A DNA stretch of 35,732 nt from positions 1 through 35,732 of the forward strand of contig JANXYB010000098.1 in the NCBI GenBank assembly GCA_025350325.1. The letters run 5' to 3'. This DNA is from Acidobacteriaceae bacterium. Lineage in GTDB: Bacteria; Acidobacteriota; Terriglobia; Terriglobales; Acidobacteriaceae. Below, in pieces: positions 10,551 through 18,537 of the stretch. Position numbers and translations under genes: made by a program. The notes under the pieces are model-generated. The model did not search any database. It was not told the DNA's origin and worked only from the letters and a program-made list of their open reading frames with translations. Every line of letters starts with the position of its first letter. The stretch's first letter is position 1.

Positions 10551-11222
10551 ATGGCGAAGGGTGAGAAGGCGGCCAAGCCCGTCAAGCTCGAAAAAGTGAA
10601 AGTGCTCAAGGATAAGCCTGTGAAGCCGGCGAAAAAAAGTGAACGTGCAAAACGAGAACCGGCAGGCGAAGAGCAGTTGCTTAGTTCTGTCGTCGTCTAT
10701 CAGGGTCAATTGTTTCGTGTGGTCCACGACAAGCTGATTGAGCCCGGCGGCAAAAAAAGTGAACGAGACATCATTCGCCACAACGGCAGCGTCGTGATTC
10801 TCGCCATCGATTCCAGCAGGAGCAAGAAGAATCCGTGGATCGTTATTGAGCGCCAGTATCGACACGCGGCCACCCAATATCTGTGGGAACTACCGGCCGG
10901 CAAACTCGACGCGGGCGAAGACGCGTTGGCCGGCGCACAACGCGAGCTCGCCGAGGAAACCGGTTATGGCGCCAGGAAGTGGAAGCCGCTGGTTGAGTAC
11001 TACGCCAGTCCCGGATTCTTGGGCGAGTCGATGAAAGTTTTCGTTGCCGAGGGGTTGATCGCGGGCGATGCGCATCCTGAAGCCGATGAGGACATTGAAT
11101 TTCGTTTGGTGAAACTCTCAGACGTTGTCAAAATGATCGATAAAGGGCGAATTCGCGACGGCAAGACACTGACCAGCGTTCTGCTGTATGCGCGGCAATT
11201 GGAGAAAAAGCGGAAAAAATAG
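10551..11222 (+). CDS. Nudix hydrolase, ADP-ribose pyrophosphatase type, with basic N-terminal tail
   Basis: Likely cleaves ADP-ribose or a related nucleotide sugar. The Nudix box is intact at 117-139 (G117, E123, RELAEETG at 131-138), followed by the downstream YASPGFLGESMKVFVAEGL segment common to ADP-ribose pyrophosphatases, where a Pro lies about 15 residues after the box. Residues 1-42 are an unusual tail made almost wholly of Lys, Pro, Ala, Val and Glu (KAAKPVKLEKVKVLKDKPVK), resembling histone-H1-like tails; the catalytic domain begins near 43. The ATG at 10551 follows AAGGAG. The gene stands alone, divergent from bshC. Confidence 0.88.
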   Translation: MAKGEKAAKPVKLEKVKVLKDKPVKPAKKSERAKREPAGEEQLLSSVVVYQGQLFRVVHDKLIEPGGKKSERDIIRHNGSVVILAIDSSRSKKNPWIVIERQYRHAATQYLWELPAGKLDAGEDALAGAQRELAEETGYGARKWKPLVEYYASPGFLGESMKVFVAEGLIAGDAHPEADEDIEFRLVKLSDVVKMIDKGRIRDGKTLTSVLLYARQLEKKRKK

Positions 11223-11416
11223 CGGGTTCGCGGTAACACTTTTGAATCAACATGTTCCACACAGAATTGTCCTTCTCTAGGCTGGCTTGTCTCGCTTCAT
11301 GAAGTCCAAAAAGGGATAACAATAAACCTTTCGTTGCGATTAGGCGTCCTACTTCGTAACGGTGAGTGCTCTCCCTAACGCGCTCATTCATTAAGAAGCA
11401 AGAAAGGCATAACCCT

Positions 11417-11650
11417 GTGGCTCAATTCAAGGGCAAAGTAAAGTGGTTTAATAACGCCAAGGGCTACGGATTCATCGGACGCGATGACGGGCCAGATGTC
11501 TTCGTCCACTACTCGGCGATTCAATTGGATGGCTACAAAACTTTGAAAGAGGGCGACGATGTAGAGTTCGACGTCGTCCAAGGTCAAAAGGGTCCCCAGG
11601 CGGACGCTGTGATTCGCATGCGGGATGCGGCTGCGCACAACGCAGCGTAG
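11417..11650 (+). CDS. Cold-shock (CspA-family) RNA-binding protein
   Basis: Single-stranded nucleic-acid chaperone with one cold-shock domain. I choose GTG at 11417 as start ([20 protein letters not shown]) because GAAAGG lies nine bases before it and because homologs start there; the frame is open 17 codons further upstream, but that part is not family-like. The 77-residue product shows RNP1 (KGYGFI) and RNP2 (DVFVHYSAI). It has 194 bp of gene-free sequence upstream, which would allow a long 5' leader as in other csp genes. The C-terminus adds a short Ala/Asp tail. Confidence 0.93.
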   Translation: MAQFKGKVKWFNNAKGYGFIGRDDGPDVFVHYSAIQLDGYKTLKEGDDVEFDVVQGQKGPQADAVIRMRDAAAHNAA

Positions 11651-11659
11651 GTAGGCACA

Positions 11660-11714
11660 ACCGAGCGTTAGCGTAAGACCACTAACCAGGTGGTGCAGGA
11701 AAGTTTCGCTCGGT
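11660..11714 (+). terminator. Long stem-loop after the cold-shock gene
   Basis: ACCGAGCG (11660-11667) pairs with CGCTCGGT (11707-11714), with a second nested stem, ACCAC/GTGGT, inside. It begins ten bases after the csp stop codon. There is no T-run after it, so it could be a factor-dependent terminator or an mRNA-stabilising hairpin rather than an intrinsic terminator. Confidence 0.45.
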
Positions 11715-11827
11715 GCTCCACTTCTTTATCACATTCCCCAAACTTCTACTCCTACTGCCGGACCTCCACTCCAATCAAGGTCGACAACATCCTAGCGCAA
11801 GTCACATCTATGCTGATCGTCTGAGAC

Positions 11828-11840
11828 CCACAGTCTGTGG
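11828..11840. promoter_or_regulatory. Palindrome upstream of polX
   Basis: CCACAG-T-CTGTGG, a perfect 6-bp inverted repeat around one base, lies 58 bp before the polX ATG. It could be a transcription-factor site. No matching promoter hexamers were found at a convincing spacing, so function is unknown. Confidence 0.25.
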
Positions 11841-11898
11841 CCCCCACATTGGCCCCCCTCGCCTTGATACCGCATACTTGTTGGCGGAGACATTTGCG

Positions 11899-13641
11899 AT
11901 GGATAACTCGACCATGGCCTCGTTGCTCGCGGAGACCGCCGATCTGATGGAGATTGACGGGGCCGATGCCTTTCGCGTTCGAAGCTATCGCAACGCGGCT
12001 GACGCAATACATCAAACCACCGTCGATGTCGCCGCTGCGGTAAACGATACGCAGCGATTGCTTGCCATCTCTGGGATCGGCAAAAGCATGGTGACAAACC
12101 TGCAGGCACTGGCTGCGACTGGCACCACCCCGCTGCGCGATGAGTTGCTCGCCAAGTACGGTGCGGGGGTGCTTGAGTTGCTCAAGCTCCCTGGCGTGGG
12201 CCCCAAAACAGTCGCCGTCCTTTGGGATACAGCCAAGATCGCAGATCTCGACCAACTCGCCAAAGCCATTGAGGGCAAACGCCTGACCGGCCTTCCCCGT
12301 ATAGGCGCTAAACAAATTGAAAAGATACGCAAAGGCATCGACGATTATCGTCGCAGCGCCGGGCGCGTTCGTCTCGACGAAGCAGATGATGCAGCCGAAC
12401 GAATCACCGCCTATCTGCTCGCCTTCGATGGCATCGATAAAGTGACGCCTGCCGGGTCTTTGCGTCGCGGCCGCGACACTGCCGGAGACCTGGACCTGCT
12501 GGTCACTGGCCCCGCCTGCGCCCCTCAGCACACAGAGGCGGCTCTAGAATACGTAGCCGCTTATTCAGGAATTGACGACGTGATTGCCAAAGGCGAAAAC
12601 AAGTTCAGCTTTCACCTCGCAGGCGGATTGCAGGTGGATGTGCGCCTTCTGCCATCTGAGTCCTACGGTGCGGCGCTGCAGTACTTTACCGGGTCAAAGG
12701 CGCACAACGTAGCGCTGCGCCAGCGCGCTCTCAAAATGGGTTACACCCTCAGCGAATGGGCCTTGGCCCGACTCGACGATGAGTCCACTGTCGCCGCAGC
12801 CACGGAAGAAGAAATTTACGCTGCCCTGGCAATGGACTGGATGCCGCCCGAATTGCGCGAAAACCTAGGCGAGATTGAAGCGGCCACTCAGCATTCTCTC
12901 CCTCATCTCATCGAATTGAGCGACCTTCGCGGGGATGTTCACATGCATACCACCGCGACCGACGGCCGCAACAGCATTCTGGAAATGACCGAGGCAGCCA
13001 TGGCACGACGCCTGCAATACATCGCCATTACCGACCACTCTAAAAATCTGGCCATGACCAACGGTCTCGATGAGAAGCGCGCCCTTGAGCACATGCAGCG
13101 AATTCGAGAAGTTGATCAGCGCATGGAAGGCCGCATACGCGTCTTTACGGGCATCGAGGTCGACATCCTCGCCGACGGCACCTTGGACCTCGACGATGAG
13201 GTGCTTTCCCAGATCGATGTAGTAATCGCCAGCGTGCACAGCCGCTTCGATCAGAGCCGCGATGACATGACCGCACGTGTTTTGCGCGCCATCGAAAACC
13301 CGAATACCCGTATTTTGGGCCACCCCACCGGGCGTCAACTGTTGCGACGCGAACCCTATGCCCTCGATTTGCGAGTCGTGCTTACTCGCGCCGCCGCACT
13401 AGGAGTCGCCGTTGAGCACAATGCTTCGCCTGAGCGGCTCGACTTGTGCGATCGCGATTTGCGCCTGGCCAAGGAATCAGGTTGCAAGATCGCTATCAAC
13501 ACCGACGCGCACAAAACCAGCGTTGTCGGCGAAATGAAATACGGTGTGCGCCAATTGCGGCGCGCCTGGCTTTCGGCGGGCGATGTGCTCAACACCCTCG
13601 GACCGTCTGAATTTCTTGCCGCCCTCAGACCGCGCCCTTGA
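11899..13641 (+). CDS. polX: DNA polymerase X family polymerase/3'-5' exonuclease
   Basis: Repair polymerase of the bacterial PolX type. Start chosen at ATG 11899 (MDNSTMASLLAETADLMEI), with GGCGGAGA upstream; the frame continues upstream without homology. The 580-residue product has an N-terminal 8-kDa domain with helix-hairpin-helix motifs (LAISGIGKSM near 55, LKLPGVGPKT near 95, LTGLPRIGAK near 129). The polymerase site GSLRRGRDTAGDLDLL has Asp197 and Asp199, with a third Asp in LQVDVRL (D247). The C-terminal PHP domain runs from about 345 (DVHMHTTATDG, metal-binding His348/His350) to INTDAH. Length matches Bacillus PolX. Confidence 0.95.
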   Translation: MDNSTMASLLAETADLMEIDGADAFRVRSYRNAADAIHQTTVDVAAAVNDTQRLLAISGIGKSMVTNLQALAATGTTPLRDELLAKYGAGVLELLKLPGVGPKTVAVLWDTAKIADLDQLAKAIEGKRLTGLPRIGAKQIEKIRKGIDDYRRSAGRVRLDEADDAAERITAYLLAFDGIDKVTPAGSLRRGRDTAGDLDLLVTGPACAPQHTEAALEYVAAYSGIDDVIAKGENKFSFHLAGGLQVDVRLLPSESYGAALQYFTGSKAHNVALRQRALKMGYTLSEWALARLDDESTVAAATEEEIYAALAMDWMPPELRENLGEIEAATQHSLPHLIELSDLRGDVHMHTTATDGRNSILEMTEAAMARRLQYIAITDHSKNLAMTNGLDEKRALEHMQRIREVDQRMEGRIRVFTGIEVDILADGTLDLDDEVLSQIDVVIASVHSRFDQSRDDMTARVLRAIENPNTRILGHPTGRQLLRREPYALDLRVVLTRAAALGVAVEHNASPERLDLCDRDLRLAKESGCKIAINTDAHKTSVVGEMKYGVRQLRRAWLSAGDVLNTLGPSEFLAALRPRP

Positions 13642-13736
13642 GGTCTGTCAATGTTCAGTGTTGTCACACGTCATTATCGCTGCGTCAAACCGGCTCTCTG
13701 GATTGTTTCGGTCCAGTCGGACTAAGATAAGTGCCT

Positions 13737-14354
13737 ATGAGTCTGCTTCAGCAAACCCCGGACACAAGAGAAGACGCGCCCCCCGGCGAGTCCTACACCA
13801 AGGGCAGTGGCCATTTGATTTTGGGTGGCATTATCGCCGCCGTGGTGGTGACCATCGCCGTCGCGATTTACGTCAAGACAGGCGAGAAACCGCCCGCGGC
13901 TACTGGAGAGATCGTCGACGTGGTGGCGCATCCCATGCACACCGAAAGCTCGGGATTCGACGCCAACGGCGCTACGATCGCCAAGGAGAGCGCCGATCAA
14001 ATCCTGGTTTTCACCCACGTCCGGCTTCACAATCAGAGCAAGCAGCGTATTTTTCTGCATGAAATCTTGACCAACATCACTCTGGAGGACGGCATTCACT
14101 CGAGTTATGCCGCCATGCCGAACGAGTATGAACGGATTTTCGTCGGTTATCCAACGCTGGCGTCCTTTCACGGGACGCCGCTGTCGCCTGACTCGACCAT
14201 CGAACCCGGCCAGACGCGGGAGGGGACCTTCGTCTCCTCCTTCCGCGTACCAAAACAACAATGGGATGCGCGCAAAAGCCTCGATTTTAGCTTCGGCTTC
14301 CGCTACTTGCCGAGTTTGAAATTGCCCTACACCGGCACGGTTACGGAACGCTGA
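13737..14354 (+). CDS. Single-pass membrane protein of unknown function
   Basis: Not recognised as a named family. The 205-residue product has a short cytoplasmic N-terminus, one membrane segment (about 26-46, HLILGGIIAAVVVTIAVAIYV) and a roughly 155-residue outside domain with alternating hydrophobic pattern (QILVFTHVRLHNQSKQRIFL, TNITLEDG, TREGTFVSSFRVPK), which looks like an immunoglobulin-like beta sandwich of the kind seen in DUF4352/DUF2393 proteins; this last comparison is inferential. ATG 13737 is preferred, with a GTG two codons earlier as alternative; no strong ribosome site is visible. Its end overlaps by 14 bp the end of the convergent membrane protein gene. Confidence 0.7.
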   Translation: MSLLQQTPDTREDAPPGESYTKGSGHLILGGIIAAVVVTIAVAIYVKTGEKPPAATGEIVDVVAHPMHTESSGFDANGATIAKESADQILVFTHVRLHNQSKQRIFLHEILTNITLEDGIHSSYAAMPNEYERIFVGYPTLASFHGTPLSPDSTIEPGQTREGTFVSSFRVPKQQWDARKSLDFSFGFRYLPSLKLPYTGTVTER

Positions 14355-15222
14355 CGGGCGACGGTGAGCCCTTAGGCGTCGACAAGTAGCCCGATATCTG
14401 GTTCTTTGAAGAGATCGTGTTGACCACAAGTTCAAAGAGCCCCGGATCTTTTCCGCTGTAGAACTGGAGCGGTTCGTTCAAATTACGATCTTTTTTGTCA
14501 TACTGCTTATCGTCGGAAAATACTGTAAGCGTGAAACGATTCTTCTTTGAATCGGCCTTCTTCAATTCCAGGCTGACCGTTCCCACCGGTTTCTTTTGCC
14601 CCTTGGTCAGTGCGAATTCAAAATAATTTCGGTCGCCCTTGTGCTTGAGAGTCTCCAACTCGTCGTGGTTGCGCGCAATCAGGCTGCTGTGACCACTAAG
14701 GTCGCCCTTCATCGACGTAAGTTGGGCTACCGCGCCAGCCAAGTCGCTTTGCGTCTTGGCCACGTCGGTCTTGACGCCACCCACATCGGTCTTCACCGTC
14801 GTCACGTCGGCTGAAACTGCGTTAACCGCCTGGGTGGTTTGCTTTTGAGCAGTCTCGAGGCGCTTGCTGTCGGCCTGTTCGCGCTGCATGATCGATTCAG
14901 CCCGCGTGTCCATCTGACGTTGGGTCAATCCCAGCGACTTGCCCAATCCGTCGGTGGCCACCTTGAGGCGCGCATTGGTCTCGCGCAGTTCGGCCCGCAT
15001 CTTCACACTTTGCTGATTTGCATCGGCCAAAGCTGCTTCCTGATGACTCAGGCGACCGCTCAGCACGTAGCTCCATATCAAGCCGCCGACGGCACTCAAT
15101 ATAGCCAAGGCGATAACCGCCAGTAAGGCGCCGGAGTGGTCGCTCGCCGTTTCCTGTACTTCAACGCGTTTTGGAGCATCTACAACTTCGCTGCTTTTGG
15201 AACTACTTTCGATTTCGCTCAT
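14341..15222 (-). CDS. Membrane-anchored coiled-coil protein of unknown function
   Basis: The 293-residue product starts at ATG 15222 (MSEIESSS), preceded by GAAAGG; the frame is open 11 codons further. Layout: hydrophilic Ser/Glu-rich N-terminus, one membrane segment at 32-54 (ALLAVIALAILSAVGGLIW), a long coiled coil from about 56 to 193 with short repeats such as VKTDVGGVKTDVAKTQSDL, then a compact C-terminal domain (about 200-285) rich in beta residues. This gives a stalk with a globular head outside the cytoplasm. No family recognised. It has its own promoter (15375-15403). Its last 14 bases overlap the end of the facing membrane protein gene. Confidence 0.75.
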   Translation of the reverse strand: MSEIESSSKSSEVVDAPKRVEVQETASDHSGALLAVIALAILSAVGGLIWSYVLSGRLSHQEAALADANQQSVKMRAELRETNARLKVATDGLGKSLGLTQRQMDTRAESIMQREQADSKRLETAQKQTTQAVNAVSADVTTVKTDVGGVKTDVAKTQSDLAGAVAQLTSMKGDLSGHSSLIARNHDELETLKHKGDRNYFEFALTKGQKKPVGTVSLELKKADSKKNRFTLTVFSDDKQYDKKDRNLNEPLQFYSGKDPGLFELVVNTISSKNQISGYLSTPKGSPSPVSVP

Positions 15223-15374
15223 TGTTGCCTTTCTCGAGAGGCGCTCGTGCCGCAAGCGACTTTCCGCAAATCAACCTTCTCGTCGGCGCTGAAACGAACG
15301 TCCACCAGGATCGCTCGCGGCAACGCAGACCAACAGCCAGACGGCTGCCTTCCGTGCCTTAGGGGAAACTACAG

Positions 15375-15403
15375 GATATACAAGATGGGCGGGATTTTGT
15401 CGA
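15375..15403 (-). promoter_or_regulatory. Sigma-70-type promoter of the coiled-coil gene
   Basis: On the minus strand TCGACA (15398-15403) and TATATC (15375-15380) with a 17-bp spacer, giving a start near 15367 and a leader of about 145 nt. The -35 matches 5 of 6 and the -10 matches 4 of 6. Confidence 0.5.
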
Positions 15404-15487
15404 AAATGGTGAGCACGGGCTGTGCGCGATCATCCGCTTGCAAATTTTTCAGGACCCAATTATCTGAATCCATGAATTGTAAACAGG

Positions 15488-15865
15488 TCATGCAGCTCTG
15501 TTTAGGTGATCCAAGAGCACTTGCGGGTGAACCGGCTTGGCCAGGATTTCAAAGTTGAATCCCTCCGACTTGGCACGGTTATAAAGATTCATAGTGGTCG
15601 ATTGACCCGAAAACAAAATAATTCTGCATTGGGGAACGCTGGCAGCTATCAAGATGGAGGCATCGATCCCATTCATGCCAGCCATCACAACGTCGCTGAT
15701 CAACACGTCCGGCTGCATCGACACGGCCACCTCGACCGCCATCTCGCCGCTGTAAACCGCACGAGCCTCAAATCCGCTCTTATTCAGGATTAACACCAGG
15801 GTATCGGCAATGATATGTTCGTCGTCCACGATGAGAACTCGATTTTTTAAGCTCGTCGTCAGCAT
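15488..15865 (-). CDS. Stand-alone response-regulator receiver domain
   Basis: Phospho-acceptor protein with no output domain. The start is ATG 15865 (MLTTSLKNRVLIVDDE) after GGGGTGGAAATA; the frame extends 21 codons upstream without homology. The 125-residue product is just a CheY-like domain: acidic pair Asp14/Asp15, phospho-acceptor Asp58 in VLISDVVMAGMNG, Ser86 in ILFSGQ, and Lys110 in LAKPV. No histidine kinase is next to it, so its partner must be elsewhere. Many such acidobacterial single receivers exist; the output is unknown. Confidence 0.88.
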   Translation of the reverse strand: MLTTSLKNRVLIVDDEHIIADTLVLILNKSGFEARAVYSGEMAVEVAVSMQPDVLISDVVMAGMNGIDASILIAASVPQCRIILFSGQSTTMNLYNRAKSEGFNFEILAKPVHPQVLLDHLNRAA

Positions 15866-16124
15866 TATTTCCACCCCTTCGTGCAAGAGAGAACAATGAC
15901 CGGAAGACACTTGGAAACCGGGCTGCAACGTTCGCCCCGAACAACCAGGTTCTTAACGGTGTTGAAAGTGCTTCTATCGGGAACTGTAGGTCTATTGTAA
16001 AGCAAATTTCAGGTAATAGTGACGTGCATCCCTACACCCTTTTGGTCGCTATCCACTGCACTAGTAATAGATTTAAGACGGTGCCGGTAATGTTACGGTA
16101 ACCAGATTGGCTGAGATGAAACGG

Positions 16125-16487
16125 CTAGTCATGGTGGAAATAGAAGAGGTTCCCATCCAGATCCTCTACGGTGAATTGCCGTAACCCCCAAGGCTTTTTT
16201 TCCAGAGGATCGACGATGTTCGCTCCCGACGACTTCAGTTCGAGGTACGACGCATCGATATCCTCGGCAAACACCCAGTGAACGGCAGGTGCAAAGGGTG
16301 GCTTCGTCTTGCGAAAAAATATTGCAACATTGCCGCGTGACACCGCCCCGATTTCTTTGCCTGCATATAACCATCCGATCTCAAAGCCGAGTGCATCTCT
16401 ATAATGCTGTTGTGCGCGTTCGACGTCGGCGACCGGCAACTCTGGCACTGGCTGGCCAATTGAGCTCATTTTCTCTTGTGCGCCCAT
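16125..16487 (-). CDS. VOC (glyoxalase/bleomycin-resistance fold) protein
   Basis: The 120-residue product is one vicinal-oxygen-chelate unit. The beginning (PELPVADVERAQQHYRDALGFEIGWLY) and the end (LRQFTVEDLDGNLFYFHHD) match the paired beta-alpha-beta modules, with a probable metal ligand Glu in FTVEDLDGN and a His in AVHWVFAEDI. An excellent AAAGGAG lies six bases before the ATG at 16487, deciding the start over the internal Met7. Substrate unknown. It is divergent from citrate synthase, with 197 bp between them. Confidence 0.85.
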   Translation of the reverse strand: MGAQEKMSSIGQPVPELPVADVERAQQHYRDALGFEIGWLYAGKEIGAVSRGNVAIFFRKTKPPFAPAVHWVFAEDIDASYLELKSSGANIVDPLEKKPWGLRQFTVEDLDGNLFYFHHD

Positions 16488-16556
16488 AGAGATCTCCTTT
16501 ATGCAACAAAACCGCCCAAGCGTCAGGATTAGGACACTACCAATCGCGGTGTGTCC

Positions 16557-16586
16557 GTGACAAGCATTGAACAGCTACGTTATAAA
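16557..16586 (+). promoter_or_regulatory. Sigma-70-type promoter of citrate synthase
   Basis: GTGACA (16557-16562, five of six) and TATAAA (16581-16586, five of six) with an 18-bp spacer; transcription would start near 16593, leaving about 90 nt of leader. Confidence 0.5.
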
Positions 16587-16684
16587 GGACTTTGCTCTAT
16601 TTCGTTCTGTCCTTTTCTTTTGAAGGCGGAACGATAATTTCAAAGACAACAAACTAGAGTCACCATAAGGGGGATCCGAGGGCT

Positions 16685-17821
16685 ATGGGCACTGCTGTCG
16701 TTGGGAAGGGCTTGGAGGGAATTGTTGCCGCTAACTCGGGGATCTGTTGGATTGATGGGGACGCGGGTGTGCTGGCCTATCGCGGCATCGACATCCACGA
16801 ATTGGCGGTGCATTCGACCTTTGAGGAGACAACATTTCTGCTGTGGAACGGACACCTGCCGAACGAACTGGCGCTGCGCGAATTCTCGTCGCAACTAGCT
16901 CTCGCGCGGTCTCTCGATCAGCGCATCGTAGACATGCTCCGGACGTTCCCGAAGTCTGCCACCCCGATGGAAGTACTGCGGACAGCCGTCTCAGCGCTCA
17001 GCTTTTACGACGCCGATGAAAAGGACAATTCGCACGACGCCAATGTACGGAAGAGCTACAACCTCACCGCGCAGATCGCGATGATCGTGGCGATTTACGA
17101 TCGGCTGCGTAAAGGCCTTGAAATCGTGCCGCCCGATCGCTCGTTGAGCCATGCAGGAAATTTCCTCTGGATGCTGAACGGGGTTAAACCCTCTGAGACG
17201 GCCACGCGCACGCTCGATATCGCGCTGATCCTGCACGCCGACCATGAATTGAATGCTTCGACTTTTGCCGCCCGCGTCATTGCAGCGACGCTTTCCGATA
17301 TCCACTCCGCGATTACCGGAGCGATCGGCGCATTGAAGGGGCCTCTGCATGGCGGCGCCAACGAGGGTGTCATGCGGCTGCTCTATGCGATCGACAAAGC
17401 CGGCGCCGATCCGGTTGAATATGTGCGCAACATGCTGGCGGCCAAGCAGAAAATTTCCGGGTTCGGGCATCGCGTTTACAAGACTGAGGACCCGCGCGCC
17501 ACGCATCTGCGTGCCATGAGCGAGCAGCTTGGCAAAGACTCCGGTCATCCGAAGTGGTATGAAATGTCGCGAGCCATCGAGCTTTACATCAACAAGGACA
17601 AGAAGCTCAACGCTAACGTGGACTTCTATTCGGCATCGACCTACGCGACGCTGGGTATCGATATCGATCTCTACACGCCGATCTTCGCCATTAGCCGCAC
17701 TGCCGGCTGGGCCGCTCATGTGATCGAGCAGCTCGATGACAACCGGTTGATTCGTCCGCGTGCTGAATACATCGGACCGGTTTACCCTTCGCACTGGATC
17801 GCGGTCAGCGAACGACCGTAG
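16685..17821 (+). CDS. gltA: Citrate synthase
   Basis: Condenses acetyl-CoA and oxaloacetate at the entry of the TCA cycle. The 378-residue length and the start (GLEGIVAANSGICWIDGDAGVLAYRG) are those of the shorter type found in Gram-positives and archaea, which also includes 2-methylcitrate synthases. Catalytic residues are present: His222 in GPLHGGANEGV, His262 in GFGHRVYK and Asp313 in NVDFYS; HADHELNAST (184-193) is also conserved. The ATG at 16685 follows GAGGG closely. It is monocistronic with its own promoter. Citrate synthase is more likely than methylcitrate synthase because no prp genes are near, but this is not decisive. Confidence 0.92.
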   Translation: MGTAVVGKGLEGIVAANSGICWIDGDAGVLAYRGIDIHELAVHSTFEETTFLLWNGHLPNELALREFSSQLALARSLDQRIVDMLRTFPKSATPMEVLRTAVSALSFYDADEKDNSHDANVRKSYNLTAQIAMIVAIYDRLRKGLEIVPPDRSLSHAGNFLWMLNGVKPSETATRTLDIALILHADHELNASTFAARVIAATLSDIHSAITGAIGALKGPLHGGANEGVMRLLYAIDKAGADPVEYVRNMLAAKQKISGFGHRVYKTEDPRATHLRAMSEQLGKDSGHPKWYEMSRAIELYINKDKKLNANVDFYSASTYATLGIDIDLYTPIFAISRTAGWAAHVIEQLDDNRLIRPRAEYIGPVYPSHWIAVSERP

Positions 17822-17874
17822 ACGCGTAGTTCCGGCGCGAAATTACGCTATCGCAGTCGCTCGCTGCGCAAAGG

Positions 17875-18480
17875 TCAAGGAGTCTGCGAGACGGTGTGCG
17901 GTTGGCGCCCCTTCCACATGAGGTAGAGGCCCCACGCGCTCAACGTCGAGCAATCGCGAATCACACCTTCCATCATCATCTGCTCAAACTCATTAACGGT
18001 GACAGAGCGTAAGGTCAGGTCGTGCTCTTCGGCATCAGGAGTTTTGTCGCTGTGAGTGAGCCCCGTCGCCACAAATACGTGCTGCTTCTGACGCGTAAAT
18101 CCGTAAGCAATCCAAAGAAAACCGAGGTAGGTCATTTGGCTTGCAATCAGGCCGGTCTCTTCCCTAAGCTCGCCGCGCGCCAGTTCTTCTGGGTCTACGA
18201 CTTTGCGTTCCCAGCCACCCTGAGGAAGCTCCGCCACGCGCTCTTGAATCGTATATCGAAACTGCTCAACCAGCCATACGCGGCCGTCGTCGATGGGGAG
18301 AATGATGGCACACTCGTCTTTTTCGACCACGCTGTAGATGCCCTCTTTGCCGTTGGAGCGCAGGATCTGATCTTCACGCAGCCGTAGCCAGCGATTGCGA
18401 TAAACCTCACGACTTGAGAGTGTGGTGATGGATGGTCCAGGAATGGAAGAAGCGGGTTTCGACGGGTCGTTGTGGCTCAC
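17875..18480 (-). CDS. Nudix hydrolase, ADP-ribose/NDP-sugar pyrophosphatase-like
   Basis: The 201-residue product has the Nudix region at 88-111 (GGWERKVVDPEEL, then GELREETGL). Two consensus positions differ: the first Glu is Val and the Arg of REUXEE is Gly, while the metal-binding EE pair is kept. The LPQGGWE start suggests a subfamily feature rather than decay. Downstream YGFTRQKQHVFVATGL fits the same subfamily. It lies 57 bp after hflX on the same strand and is likely the third gene of the hfq-hflX transcript. The substrate is unproven. Confidence 0.8.
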   Translation of the reverse strand: MSHNDPSKPASSIPGPSITTLSSREVYRNRWLRLREDQILRSNGKEGIYSVVEKDECAIILPIDDGRVWLVEQFRYTIQERVAELPQGGWERKVVDPEELARGELREETGLIASQMTYLGFLWIAYGFTRQKQHVFVATGLTHSDKTPDAEEHDLTLRSVTVNEFEQMMMEGVIRDCSTLSAWGLYLMWKGRQPHTVSQTP

Positions 18481-18537
18481 AGGATTAGTGTGCCACGGCT
18501 CGCCTCATCGATGCTCAACCAGGCGTCCTTCGCAGTA

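Noticed and set aside
11752..12531. 259-codon open frame on the minus strand opposite polX
   Set aside because: Antisense to the clear PolX domains, and without family-like motifs.
16991..17794. 267-codon open frame on the minus strand opposite citrate synthase
   Set aside because: Antisense to a gene with all catalytic residues; composition is complementary to the coding strand.
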